Positions 1 to 7,938 of a stretch of 33,229 nt of DNA are shown piece after piece. The stretch spans positions 1 to 33,229 of the forward strand of contig JAHIVA010000035.1 in the NCBI GenBank assembly GCA_018816985.1. The letters run 5' to 3'. This stretch comes from Patescibacteria group bacterium (GTDB taxonomy: Bacteria > Patescibacteriota > Minisyncoccia > Phycocordibacterales > UBA9973). A program made the position numbers and the translations under genes. Position 1 is the first letter of the stretch. Every line of letters begins with the position of its first letter. Under the pieces are notes generated by a model. It did not search any database. It saw only the letters and a program-made list of their open reading frames with translations, and had not been told where the DNA came from.

Positions 1-56
1 CTTTTTACCATTTTACAATTATCACAAATTTTTTTTACAGTTGATTTTATTTTCAT
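1..56 (-). CDS. rpmJ: 50S ribosomal protein L36, N-terminal fragment cut by the window edge
   Basis: The complement of bases 56 to 1 starts with ATG and reads M-K-I-K-S-T-V-K-K-I-C-D-N-C-K-M-V-K before running off the window. This matches the beginning of the small zinc-ribbon protein L36 (M-K-V-R-x-S-V-K-K-I-C-x-x-C), including the first Cys-x-x-Cys pair. It lies downstream of infA on the same strand; infA-rpmJ is a standard bacterial order, normally followed by rpsM and rpsK, which should lie just outside the window. A 189-bp gap with no recognisable gene separates it from infA. Only about half of the protein is visible. Confidence 0.85.
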   Translation of the reverse strand, partial: MKIKSTVKKICDNCKMVK

Positions 57-245
57 AATTCAATTTTATTCACTATAACCCTAAATTTTTATTGAAGGGT
101 CATATAAAATTTTATAAAATACTTTGAAACAAGATAAGAGAAAAACAAGGAAATTACCCTTATTTTTGAATACTTTTACTTTTTTAAAATTAAAAACAAA
201 CCGTAGATAACATCATACACCATTCTTAAAAAAATTACAACCCCC

Positions 246-467
246 TTATAGCCTTTTGACTATTCTACCCTTTCCGCCATAAGAATCTAGTATAACCTCA
301 ACCGAATCCCCAATCAAAACCTTGATTCTATGCATTCGCATTTTACCTCCCAGGTACGCCAAAATTTCTTTCCCGTCTTCCATTCTGACCCTGAATAAAG
401 TAGAAGGCAAGGCCTCAGTGATGACCCCTCTCGCAGTTACTATCTTTTCTTTTCTTAGATCACTCAT
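246..467 (-). CDS. infA: Translation initiation factor IF-1
   Basis: This 73-residue protein matches the whole of IF-1, a single OB-fold that binds the 30S A site during initiation. Typical IF-1 features are visible: an early K-E-x-I...G-x-I-T-E-A-L-P segment, F-R-V-x-x-E/D-D-G-x-E-I-L-A-Y-x-x-G-K-M-R and a C-terminal G-D-x-V-x-V-x-L...G-R-I-V. Length is normal for the family (71-73 aa). It is followed by rpmJ on the same strand, the classical neighbour. A strong promoter (481-509) lies just upstream, so infA is transcribed independently of the gene before it, with only a very short 5' leader. Confidence 0.96.
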   Translation of the reverse strand: MSDLRKEKIVTARGVITEALPSTLFRVRMEDGKEILAYLGGKMRMHRIKVLIGDSVEVILDSYGGKGRIVKRL

Positions 468-480
468 GTAGATACCACAA

Positions 481-509
481 ATTATAGTAAATTGGGTAAA
501 TTAAGTCAA
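481..509 (-). promoter_or_regulatory. Sigma-70-type promoter of infA
   Basis: On the minus strand TTGACT (504-509) and TATAAT (481-486) are separated by exactly 17 nt. The -10 box ends 13 nt before the infA ATG at 467, so the 5' leader would be only about 6-7 nt. The site is seen directly in the sequence; promoter activity is inferred. Confidence 0.75.
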
Positions 510-530
510 ATAAATATATTTTTTAAAAAA

Positions 531-1772
531 CTATTTTGCATAATCTACAATAACTTTTATATCCTTGGTCTTACCTGGAAGAGATTGAATCCAGGGAGGG
601 CTTAATTTTACCAAAGCAGAGTTAATGCTAGTATATTGTGAAAGAATTTGGTCAAAATCTTTTTTAGGCTTATCTAATAAGTCAGTCGTAAATTTATCTA
701 CATCGAGTTCCCAAACAATTTTTACGGAACCGGATAAATTAAAATTTATATTTTTTACACTATCAAATAAAATATTTTCTTTACCAGAAAGGGAAAAATT
801 TAAATCTTTAATATTAGGTATAAAAACTTCACTACTGTCATTTTTTTCAAAATTATCTTTTGTAATTTCTTGAGTTAATTTATGCTCATTAAAAATGATA
901 CCATAGAGAGTGCCTCTCTCAGTTAAAATTACCGACCCGTCAGAAGCCACCGGACCAATCACAAAATCCTCGACACTTAAGAAAGTAGCATCTTTGTACA
1001 GCAAAAATCCTGGAATTTTATTTGAAATTTTATCAAAAAGTTCATTCTTTAGGGTTGCTTTTAGCTCTTTTTCTATTTCCATTTTTTGGAGATCACTAAC
1101 TTGACGAGACCTGCCAACAATCCCACCAGTAATATCTCCCACTGATCTACCATAAAATTTTGCATATTTAGATGTTCCTTTAAAACCAAGTATTTTAAAA
1201 TCAAGCGGGGTACTGTTATATTCTGCCCCCTCAGTGGAAGCGTAAATATCAACATTAGTCTGCCCCGGGGTGCCATCTTTACTCATACCTGGAATTACTA
1301 CTTTTGTTTTTGTTTTATAAATTTTATCATTAGATCCTTCTAAACGAGTATCAATTAGAAGTGTCTGAGGAATTGAGCTAAATTTATTATAAAGAATAAC
1401 TTTACCTTCCGCCTTTTCTTTCAAATCTTTTTCTTCCAGAAAAATCATTTTTGACGCATCTCCAGAAAGATGTGTTAACTCAAAAGGAAGAACGGTAGTA
1501 TTAAAATCAAGGCTAGCAGATAAATTTTTATCTAGAACGACATCTTTTGTCTTTAACATTATTGAAACCTCTGCTCTTGAAAATAAAAAAGAAAATGCAA
1601 AAAAACAAAATATTATGGAAATTAAAGCCACAAACCAAAGCAGATATCTATGTTTATTATTAGAGTATTTTATCTCCACATCAGCTTTTAGCTGTTCTTT
1701 TGTCTTTATTTCAAGAGTGTGTTTTTTATTACCCTTCACTCTAACCATATCTTCAAAAAAATGTTTAGGCAT
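531..1772 (-). CDS. Membrane-anchored protein with large extracytoplasmic region, PilM-associated
   Basis: The protein has 413 residues: about 45 cytoplasmic residues, one hydrophobic helix (roughly residues 44-65) and a long extracytoplasmic part. The middle contains V-I-L-Y-N-K-x-S-x-x-P-Q-T-L and T-R-L...V-V-I-P-G, followed by a Gly-rich stretch (around G-D-I-T-G-G-I-V-G). I recall similar architecture in Patescibacteria proteins labelled hypothetical or baseplate-J-like, but I cannot assign a function. It starts 8 nt downstream of the PilM-like gene, which suggests co-transcription and a possible PilN/PilO-like membrane partner role; that role is inference from context only. The next gene, infA, has its own promoter in the gap after this stop codon. 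Confidence 0.7.
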   Translation of the reverse strand: MPKHFFEDMVRVKGNKKHTLEIKTKEQLKADVEIKYSNNKHRYLLWFVALISIIFCFFAFSFLFSRAEVSIMLKTKDVVLDKNLSASLDFNTTVLPFELTHLSGDASKMIFLEEKDLKEKAEGKVILYNKFSSIPQTLLIDTRLEGSNDKIYKTKTKVVIPGMSKDGTPGQTNVDIYASTEGAEYNSTPLDFKILGFKGTSKYAKFYGRSVGDITGGIVGRSRQVSDLQKMEIEKELKATLKNELFDKISNKIPGFLLYKDATFLSVEDFVIGPVASDGSVILTERGTLYGIIFNEHKLTQEITKDNFEKNDSSEVFIPNIKDLNFSLSGKENILFDSVKNINFNLSGSVKIVWELDVDKFTTDLLDKPKKDFDQILSQYTSINSALVKLSPPWIQSLPGKTKDIKVIVDYAK

Positions 1773-1780
1773 AATTATCT

Positions 1781-2956
1781 TTAAATTAAAAAACGATTAA
1801 TATAAACGGAGTCAATAACAATAATAAACGGTTCGAGAACATTATTTTCTTCAAAGACTGCAATTCTATGGAGCAACTCTGTCTTTAAAAAAATAACTTC
1901 AAACTTTGATTCAGTCAAGGTATATTGACTAAATTGTTCAGTTTTAATTGTTTCACAAAAATAATCCACTAAATTTTTATTAATAGCAATATAAATAGTT
2001 GACGGAATAGAAATATCATTTGACAAATTGGCCAAAGAATCCTGAAACTTTTTAAGCCACTCTTCTCTTATTTTATTTAAAATTAAAGTAAGTTTTTTAG
2101 TTACAGATTCTTCCGCATGTTTATCTTTAAAAAGAGAAATAAAAGAACCCGCTTCACTTACGGTACAACCTAAATTAGAGGCTACTTCTCGAGTTAAAAA
2201 ATTACACCCAAGAGGAAAAGATATTGATTCACGCAAAGTATTTTTTTTAATCATAGAAATATCCGTTACCTCTCCCCCAATATCTACCAAAAGAAAGTTC
2301 TCTTGTTTTGGGTAAAGATCGCGTACTGCTGTAAAAAAAGACAAAATGAAAGAAGAAAATTTTATTTGTTTAAAATGAAAATATTTACCTACTATATCTT
2401 CTATTTTTTTTAACATCCGTTCTTCGCTCATGGCAATAAAAACAGTCATTTCTAATTCTTCAATTTTTTTGCCTAAAACTTCAGATGTTTCATATCCATT
2501 TAACATTGTTTTAATATTTTTAAGTTCAATTACCCTAATCCTATTGTCAGGATTCTTATGTAATAGTAAATATTCTTCTTCAAAAAGTTTTACTTCTTTT
2601 TTGACTAATTCATCGGCTAATTTAAGAGTAAATAAAAAAGGTGTATTTTTTTTAAAATTAATTATCCTTGTTTGGAAAACATACCAAGGTAAAGACAAAA
2701 CACAAAAAATCTGACTCGGTACCCCCAAGCCTGCTTGATAAATTTTACCAGCAACAATTTGAAGAGACTGCATTGCCAACGATAAAAAATTATCAAAGTC
2801 AACTTTCTCTTCTGTCTTTATTGGTTCTTGAGCAGAAAAAATTATTTTGGGTATTCCAGAACTTTGTGCCTCAAAAAGTGCTCCATCCACAGTAGAAGAC
2901 CCGATATTAAAAACCAAAATCAATTCATCTTTCTTTTTAGTTCCAAAGATGTTCAT
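1781..2956 (-). CDS. PilM/FtsA-like actin-fold ATPase-family protein
   Basis: The protein has 391 residues and an actin-like fold: a phosphate-1 type motif close to the N-terminus (L-V-F-N-I-G-S-S-T-V-D-G) and a second nucleotide-binding segment L-L-V-D-I-G-G-E-V-T-D. This arrangement fits PilM or a cell-division-type actin relative, a cytoplasmic ring protein of type IV pilus machines that binds the N-terminus of a bitopic partner. The start chosen is the ATG at 2956 (M-N-I-F-G-T-K-K-K), 13 nt after the alaS stop. An in-frame upstream start at 3148 would bury 64 residues inside alaS and has no family support. The bitopic protein immediately downstream is the obvious candidate partner. Confidence 0.7.
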   Translation of the reverse strand: MNIFGTKKKDELILVFNIGSSTVDGALFEAQSSGIPKIIFSAQEPIKTEEKVDFDNFLSLAMQSLQIVAGKIYQAGLGVPSQIFCVLSLPWYVFQTRIINFKKNTPFLFTLKLADELVKKEVKLFEEEYLLLHKNPDNRIRVIELKNIKTMLNGYETSEVLGKKIEELEMTVFIAMSEERMLKKIEDIVGKYFHFKQIKFSSFILSFFTAVRDLYPKQENFLLVDIGGEVTDISMIKKNTLRESISFPLGCNFLTREVASNLGCTVSEAGSFISLFKDKHAEESVTKKLTLILNKIREEWLKKFQDSLANLSNDISIPSTIYIAINKNLVDYFCETIKTEQFSQYTLTESKFEVIFLKTELLHRIAVFEENNVLEPFIIVIDSVYINRFLI

Positions 2957-2969
2957 CTGCTTAATTGTA

Positions 2970-4787
2970 TCACATAAGCACTGCTTTGATACGCCTAATA
3001 CCTTGCGCGACCGCCTCTTCTTTTTGAATTTTAAATGGTCCGCCATCCCTCGAATACTCTCGGGATGGCGAACACAACTCCGCTGTGTTCGCCACATGCG
3101 GACCGCCACAGAATTCTCTGCTAAAATAGCCTGCTTTTTCATCTCCAACAGAGTAAACTTTCACTGTATCACCGTATTTCTCGTTAAATGCATGAGCAGC
3201 GATTTTTTCAGCCTCGGCTTTAGGCATTTCTATAAAACTAACCGGCAGTTTTTCGGAAATTTTTTCATTTATAATATCTTCTACTTTTTTCTTTTCTTCT
3301 TCGGTCATTTTTTGTGGATGAGTAAAATCAAAACGCAGCCGTTCGTTGGTAATATTGCTCCCCTTTTGCATCACATGATTACCCAGAACAATCCGCAAGG
3401 CAGCGTTTAGTAAATGCGTAGTCGTATGTAATTTTTTAGTTTCCTCACTCATCTCCGTCAACCCACCCTTGAACATACCCGCAGAAGCAGTACGGGAAAG
3501 TTCTTGGTGTTTTTTAAAAGCATCATCAAACTCTTTTTCGTCAACTTTGTAACCTAACCCTTTCGCAACTGCAATACTTAAACCAGGTGGAACTCCATAC
3601 ATTTGATAGTTTTGGTATATATATAAACCAGAGACAATCCCATTATTTTTAATTATTGGCATATTCCCAATTTTTTTAATTAAACCTAATTTTACCGCCT
3701 CAAGATCTAAGCGATATAATTCAATTTTATCAAAAGACTTTTTAAATTTTTCTTTTTCTTCCCTAAAAATTTTTATAATATATTCTGATTTTTCTCTAAT
3801 TCCAAGATAGATATTGTTATAAATATCAATTATTATCTTAACAAGTCCAATCCAAAATTCTTTTAGGAGCTTAAGTGAAGTGGAATGCCGTAAAAATCTT
3901 CTAATAAGGCGACGTAAAACATAACCTCTTCCATTATTTGAAGGTATCACTCCCTCAGCTGTAATAAATATTGCTGTGCGGATATGATCAGCAATAATCC
4001 TTGCAGATCTTTCATTGTCATTTGTGGAATTTTTTTGAATAAACTGCATTAATGGTGTAAATAAGTCTGTTTCGTAAACACTTTTCTTTTTTTGAACAAT
4101 ACTCAGCAATCGCTCAAAACCCATACCTGTATCAACACCCAAAACATCCAGCTTTTTTAAAGTGGCTTCACCTTTGTCTAATTTATCTCGTGAGCCATTA
4201 CAAAAATATTCATTAAAAACTATATTCCAAATTTCCACATCCTGATTATCCACATTTTTGCAATAAATTTCTGTAGTTGGTCCACAAGGGCCAGAATCTC
4301 CTGTTGGTCCCCAGAAAACATCACTGCCATCTTCACGTATATCTTTCACTCCAAGTTCCTTCCAAATATTTCTTGATTCTTCATCCCTTGGTACAACTCC
4401 TTCTCCTTTATAAAAAGTTATAAAAGAAATTTCTAACCCTAATTCTTTAATAATAAAATCATGCGCGTAAGTAATTGCCTCCTTGCGACCATATCCCCCA
4501 AAAGAAAAATTACCTAACATTTCAAAAAAGGTCAGATGCGTTGCATCTCCAACCTCATCTATGTCACCAGTACGAATACATTTTTGTATGGTTGCAATAT
4601 TTCTGTTACTAAAATCTTTATCCGCATTTTTCGGGTTAATATAATAGGGCTTAAATTGTTGCATTCCGGCAGTCGTAAAAAGCACTGAAGGGTCATTCTC
4701 TGGAATTAATGAAGAAGAAGGAATTATTTTATGCCCTCGGTTTTCAAAAAATTTTAAAAATTTTGACCTGATTTCATCTGATTGCAT
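2970..4787 (-). CDS. alaS: Alanyl-tRNA synthetase, short form without C-terminal domain
   Basis: This enzyme charges tRNA-Ala. The class II catalytic domain begins at residue 1 with the F-F-E-N-R-G-H motif and contains G-P-T-G-D-S-G-P-C-G-P-T-T-E (160-173) and G-x-G-x-E-R (221-226). The editing-domain zinc ligands are present as H-T-T-T-H (454-458) and C-G-G-P-H (560-564). Length is 605 aa, compared with about 875 in E. coli: the C-terminal C-Ala domain is absent, as is common in CPR bacteria. Near the end, between the C-G-G-P-H motif and the conserved F-K-I...G-I-R-R-I stretch, there is an extra segment of about 11 residues (C572-G582) encoded by a palindromic sequence (3037-3104). It begins 6 nt after the mgtC-like gene and is followed by the PilM-like gene. 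Confidence 0.95.
   Translation of the reverse strand: MQSDEIRSKFLKFFENRGHKIIPSSSLIPENDPSVLFTTAGMQQFKPYYINPKNADKDFSNRNIATIQKCIRTGDIDEVGDATHLTFFEMLGNFSFGGYGRKEAITYAHDFIIKELGLEISFITFYKGEGVVPRDEESRNIWKELGVKDIREDGSDVFWGPTGDSGPCGPTTEIYCKNVDNQDVEIWNIVFNEYFCNGSRDKLDKGEATLKKLDVLGVDTGMGFERLLSIVQKKKSVYETDLFTPLMQFIQKNSTNDNERSARIIADHIRTAIFITAEGVIPSNNGRGYVLRRLIRRFLRHSTSLKLLKEFWIGLVKIIIDIYNNIYLGIREKSEYIIKIFREEKEKFKKSFDKIELYRLDLEAVKLGLIKKIGNMPIIKNNGIVSGLYIYQNYQMYGVPPGLSIAVAKGLGYKVDEKEFDDAFKKHQELSRTASAGMFKGGLTEMSEETKKLHTTTHLLNAALRIVLGNHVMQKGSNITNERLRFDFTHPQKMTEEEKKKVEDIINEKISEKLPVSFIEMPKAEAEKIAAHAFNEKYGDTVKVYSVGDEKAGYFSREFCGGPHVANTAELCSPSREYSRDGGPFKIQKEEAVAQGIRRIKAVLM
3037..3104. repeat. Nested palindromic element inside alaS
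   Basis: Three inverted repeats nest here: an outer pair GGTCCGC (3037-3043) with GCGGACC (3098-3104), a hairpin CGCCATCCC (3041-3049) with GGGATGGCG (3062-3070), and a hairpin GGCGAACACA (3067-3076) with TGTGTTCGCC (3084-3093). The core 3042-3069 encodes residues that ordinary AlaRS proteins lack, whereas the outer arms lie in conserved codons. The reading frame is intact. The loop region, TCGAATACTCTC, resembles the TCGA-N-CTC family also seen in murE and typA. Confidence 0.8.
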
Positions 4788-4793
4788 ATTTCT

Positions 4794-5264
4794 TTAATTA
4801 ATTGGATGATCTATTTCTTCCGAAATTTTTTTAATTGGTTTTTCTAGAATATTTACCAAAATTAAAATCAAGAGTACTAACATAGTAGCAACAAAAGCTA
4901 AACCAAAAAATCCAAACCCAGTAGCCATACCCACACCAGCCATTACCCAAAGTCCACCAGCCGTAGTTAAGCCCCTTAGACGTGTTCCATAAATCATAAT
5001 AGAACCAGCTCCCAAAAACCCAATACCAACAATTATTTGAGCGGGAATCATCGTGGGATTAAGCCCCGGAAGATTTGCATATTTTTGTATTAAAATTTCT
5101 GAAACTAAGACAAATACCGCCGAACCCAAAGACACTAAAGCATGTGTTTTCATGCCGGCATCTTTATGCACCAAAAGTCTCTCCGCTCCCACTAAAAGTC
5201 CAAGCCCTACTGCCACCACTAACCTTAAAATAATTTCACTATTTTGGGTAAAAAATTGTTCCAT
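4794..5264 (-). CDS. MgtC/SapB family membrane protein
   Basis: The 156-residue protein has the MgtC/SapB hydrophobic core: R-L-V-V-A-V-G-L-G-L-L-V-G-A-E-R near the N-terminus, the G-M-K-T-H-A-L-V-S-L-G-S-A loop, and G-I-G-F-L-G-A-G-S-I followed by G-L-T-T-A-G-G-L-W-V. About four or five transmembrane helices are expected. Family members are linked to Mg2+ limitation and control of membrane potential, but biochemical function varies and no specific role can be read here. It sits between mnmA and alaS, 6-7 nt from each, so it is probably in the same transcript. Confidence 0.88.
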   Translation of the reverse strand: MEQFFTQNSEIILRLVVAVGLGLLVGAERLLVHKDAGMKTHALVSLGSAVFVLVSEILIQKYANLPGLNPTMIPAQIIVGIGFLGAGSIMIYGTRLRGLTTAGGLWVMAGVGMATGFGFFGLAFVATMLVLLILILVNILEKPIKKISEEIDHPIN

Positions 5265-5271
5265 AAGTTAA

Positions 5272-6438
5272 TTATACAATAACCCCTCCACCAATACAAA
5301 TATCTTTATCATAAACAACACAAGACTGGCCAGAAGCAACTAATATAGGTTTTTTAAAAATTACTTGTACCCTTACAGGTAAAGAACCTTCAATTTTTAT
5401 TTGGCAAGGTAAAAACTCACTATGATAACGAATTTGAGCAGTATAAGTTTTATTGGATTCGGGAATTTGGGAAATCCAATTTACATTTTCTATTCTATAA
5501 TTCGTTAGAATATTAGAATGAGAAATATTTTTGTCTTGCGATACTGTCAAAATATTTTTTTTTATATCTTTGCTTACTATATAATAAGCACCATCATTAG
5601 ATGTCTTTTTAGTAATCGTAAAACCATGACGTTCTCCTAAGGTATAAAAAACAACTCCTTCATGGTAACCAATTACTTCACCCTTTTTTTTCTTGGCTTC
5701 GCTCGGAACAAGAACTACCTCACCTTTTTTTTCTTTAATATAGTGTTTTAAAAACTCTTTCAAATCAACCGCCCCTAAAAAACAAATACCCTGACTATCT
5801 TTTTTCTCTGCCACTGGAAGATTGAATTTTTTAGCTAATTTACGAACTTCTGTTTTCTTTAAATATCCAATTGGAAATAAAATTTTCTTTAACTGTTCTT
5901 GTTTTAATGTCCATAAAAAGTAACTTTGGTCTTTGGAAGGATCTTTTCCTTTTAGTAACGAAGTCAGAAAATGCTTTTTCGAACGGTTGACGTTGCATAG
6001 CAGGAAATCCTGAGGAAAAGCATTTTCTGACGAAGTTCTTGCATAATGTCCCGTTGCCACAAAATCAGCTCCCATTAAAAGAGCTTTTTTTAAAAAAGCC
6101 CCAAATTTTACTTCTTTATTACACATTACATCTGGATTGGGTGTTCTCCCCATTTTATATTCCCTAATCATATAATCAGCCACTTCTTTTTTATAAACAT
6201 CTTTAAAATTAAAAGTTAAAAAGGGAATATCCAAATGCGCCGCTACCCGCATAGCATCTAAATGTTCCTCTTCTTCGTTACACTCTAAAAAATCTGGATG
6301 CCAAGTTTTGATAAAAACTCCGACAACTTCATAACCCTGTTTTTTTAGTAATGCAGCCGAAACAGCGCTGTCTACTCCCCCCGAAAGTCCTATAAACACA
6401 GTTCGACTTTGCTCACCGTAAACTTTTTTCTTCTTCAT
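5272..6438 (-). CDS. mnmA: tRNA-specific 2-thiouridylase MnmA
   Basis: MnmA thiolates U34 of Lys, Glu and Gln tRNAs. Visible motifs are the PP-loop S-G-G-V-D-S (residues 19-24), N-P-D-V-x-C-N with catalytic Cys106, G-H-Y-A, the D-P-S-K-D-Q-S-Y-F-L signature, and the second catalytic cysteine in G-I-C-F-L-G (Cys219). I start it at the ATG at 6438; the upstream in-frame TTG at 6444 is less likely. Residues 136-159 have no counterpart in ordinary MnmA, where G-H-Y-A-R is followed shortly by the L-L-K-G-x-D-P motif. This extra part is encoded by a 69-bp inverted-repeat element (5963-6031). A second small insertion (V-P-S-E-A-K-K-K-K-G-E) falls at a hairpin at 5690-5714. Four nucleotides separate 5272 and the ATG of the mgtC-like gene from overlapping. 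Confidence 0.95.
   Translation of the reverse strand: MKKKKVYGEQSRTVFIGLSGGVDSAVSAALLKKQGYEVVGVFIKTWHPDFLECNEEEEHLDAMRVAAHLDIPFLTFNFKDVYKKEVADYMIREYKMGRTPNPDVMCNKEVKFGAFLKKALLMGADFVATGHYARTSSENAFPQDFLLCNVNRSKKHFLTSLLKGKDPSKDQSYFLWTLKQEQLKKILFPIGYLKKTEVRKLAKKFNLPVAEKKDSQGICFLGAVDLKEFLKHYIKEKKGEVVLVPSEAKKKKGEVIGYHEGVVFYTLGERHGFTITKKTSNDGAYYIVSKDIKKNILTVSQDKNISHSNILTNYRIENVNWISQIPESNKTYTAQIRYHSEFLPCQIKIEGSLPVRVQVIFKKPILVASGQSCVVYDKDICIGGGVIV
5690..5714. repeat. Short hairpin in mnmA
   Basis: TTCTTG (5690-5695) pairs with CAAGAA (5709-5714) around a loop containing GCTTCGCTCGG. It falls where this MnmA carries a few extra residues relative to the family. The loop recalls the TCGA-N-CTCGG elements elsewhere in the window, but the match is short and may be chance. 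Confidence 0.4.
5963..6031. repeat. 69-bp inverted-repeat element inside mnmA
   Basis: GTCAGAAAATGCTTTT (5963-5978) is perfectly repeated in inverse orientation at 6016-6031. Between the arms lie two smaller hairpins: AACG/CGTT (5982-5985 with 5991-5994) and CAGG/CCTG (6001-6004 with 6009-6012), giving a cruciform or cloverleaf shape. The whole element is translated in frame as about 24 residues that MnmA proteins normally lack. Its left flank starts CGAAGTCAGA, which is also found at the arm of the murE palindrome (29098-29107). Confidence 0.85.
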
Positions 6439-6447
6439 AAACAAACC

Positions 6448-6975
6448 TTACAGTTCCATCAACTTTTTGTAAAGCTCGAAAGTCGCACGCGCGTCAGAAA
6501 GAGCACTATGCGCGCGCTCATTTTTTATTCCAAAATATAAACACATTTCTCGCAAAGAAAAATGTTCAAAATCTATATCCTTATGAAGTTTGGCCCAAGC
6601 GATAGAAATAGTATCCAGTTTGTGATAATGCATACTATTTTTTATTCCGGTTTTAGAAAATGCATGCTCTAAAAAACCTGAATCAAAAGCAACATTTTGT
6701 CCCACCATAATTGAATCCTTAACTTTCTCAGACAATATTTTAATCGCTTTTTTAAGAGGATATGCATCAGCCCATAATACCTCTTGATAATGACTTATTT
6801 TAAGCGAAACAGGAATAGCTTTTTCGATATGCTCTGGTTTAATTTTCAATTCAAATTCTTCAATAATTTCAAGCTTGTTTGTAACAAGCACACAACCAAT
6901 TTCAATAATCTCATGATCAAAGACATTCAATCCAGTGGTTTCTATGTCTATAAAAGCAAAATTATGTTTTCTCAT
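6448..6975 (-). CDS. DnaQ-like 3'-5' exonuclease (DNA polymerase III epsilon family)
   Basis: The 175-residue protein is a complete DEDDh exonuclease domain: Exo I F-I-D-I-E-T-T-G-L (Asp10, Glu12), Exo II N-V-A-F-D-S-G-F-L (Asp98) and Exo III H-S-A-L-S-D-A-R-A-T (His156, Asp161). Family members are proofreading subunits or RNase T-like nucleases. There is no C-terminal polymerase-binding or BRCT extension visible, so a free-standing proofreading or RNA/DNA trimming role is possible; I cannot choose between them. It lies in the same-strand block between mltG and mnmA, 3 nt from the upstream in-frame TTG of mnmA. Confidence 0.88.
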   Translation of the reverse strand: MRKHNFAFIDIETTGLNVFDHEIIEIGCVLVTNKLEIIEEFELKIKPEHIEKAIPVSLKISHYQEVLWADAYPLKKAIKILSEKVKDSIMVGQNVAFDSGFLEHAFSKTGIKNSMHYHKLDTISIAWAKLHKDIDFEHFSLREMCLYFGIKNERAHSALSDARATFELYKKLMEL

Positions 6976-7002
6976 TTTATTTATTTAATTTAACAAAATC
7001 AC

Positions 7003-7935
7003 CTACTGGGTTAAATATTTTAAGATATTTTTTTGATGTTCAGAAAAACTTTTCGCATAATGAATGTTTCCACTTTTATCGTGCAAATAATAAAGATAAA
7101 GTGAATTCTGCGGATGAATAGATGCCAAGATGGCCGCCATCCCCGGATTCCCAACTGGACTCTTTGGTAATCCTTTTGTTTTATAAGTTTCAAGCGCAAC
7201 ATCCACCTGAAGTGGCATATTCAAAGATATTCTTTTCCATAAAATTCCAGAGATAACTCCCCTATCAGTCTCTCCTTTTGCTTCTCCCTCAATAATTGAA
7301 GCCATGATTATAATGTCTCTCTTGTTTTTCCCTAAAGAAACGATTTCTGGAAGAAGGGGGGTAATTTTTTTTTCAAAATTTTCGCCCATTGATTTTAAAG
7401 CTTCTATTTCAGTATCAGTAGTAAAGAAAAAATAAGTGTCCGGGAAAAGGTATCCCTCCTGGTCTTTTGCCAAGAGCAAAAATTTTTCTTTATTAAAATT
7501 TACCAGTTTCTGCACAAAAGTATCGGCAATATCGTCAATATTAAATCCTTCTGGAATTGTCACCTTAATTGGCGCCAAATGTCTTTCTCCGCGGGAAATC
7601 CTCCTAGCCACTTCCCAAACCGGTTCTTTTTCTTCAAATAAATAATCTGCCGGAATGAGGTGTTTTTCTCCTCCGTAAGCTATTGCGAAAAATTCAAAGA
7701 CCGGTCTAAAAGAAATTATGTGTTCTTGTTTTAACTGCAAAGAAACACTCCGCAAACTTGCCCCTAACTCTATTTTCAATATCTTGCCAACTGGAAAATC
7801 AGCTGGCGCGCTTAAAAAAAGAAAATAAAAAATCAAAAACAAAACAATCAAACTAATCGCGTAAAAACTAACTTTTTTATTTTTTTCACTGTCAAACATC
7901 CGATGTTTGACAGATTCGTTTGGTAAGTTTTCCAT
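7003..7935 (-). CDS. mltG: Endolytic murein transglycosylase MltG (YceG-like)
   Basis: The 310-residue protein has a cytoplasmic N-terminal tail of about 22 residues, one transmembrane helix (about 23-42) and a periplasmic YceG domain. The catalytic segment A-S-I-I-E-G-E-A carries the expected glutamate (Glu216), followed by Q-V-D-V-A-L-E-T-Y and S-P-V-G-N-P-G-M-A-A-I. MltG cuts nascent glycan strands and sets their length next to the elongation machinery. The N-terminal tail (residues 8-16, S-V-K-H-R-M-F-D-S) is encoded by a 25-bp perfect palindrome (7889-7913), probably an insertion in a tolerant position. It starts 3 nt after the stop of the large membrane protein gene and precedes the exonuclease gene. 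Confidence 0.93.
   Translation of the reverse strand: MENLPNESVKHRMFDSEKNKKVSFYAISLIVLFLIFYFLFLSAPADFPVGKILKIELGASLRSVSLQLKQEHIISFRPVFEFFAIAYGGEKHLIPADYLFEEKEPVWEVARRISRGERHLAPIKVTIPEGFNIDDIADTFVQKLVNFNKEKFLLLAKDQEGYLFPDTYFFFTTDTEIEALKSMGENFEKKITPLLPEIVSLGKNKRDIIIMASIIEGEAKGETDRGVISGILWKRISLNMPLQVDVALETYKTKGLPKSPVGNPGMAAILASIHPQNSLYLYYLHDKSGNIHYAKSFSEHQKNILKYLTQ
7889..7913. repeat. 25-bp palindrome in the mltG N-terminal codons
   Basis: Arms CTGTCAAACAT (7889-7899) and ATGTTTGACAG (7903-7913) are perfectly complementary around the loop CCG. Arm length (11), loop length (3) and the outer TGTCAAA/TTTGACA match the palindromes flanking the transposase gene at 19184-19208 and 19829-19849, although the inner bases differ. 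Confidence 0.8.
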
Positions 7936-7938
7936 AAT

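Noticed and set aside
2957-3148. Longer N-terminus for the PilM-like protein
   Set aside because: It would be encoded in another frame of alaS and its palindromic insert; the M-N-I-F start after the alaS stop gives a normal PilM-like beginning.
6871-6895. Short palindrome GCTTGTT/AACAAGC in the exonuclease gene
   Set aside because: Only 7-bp arms in coding sequence and no extra residues compared with the exonuclease family; likely chance.
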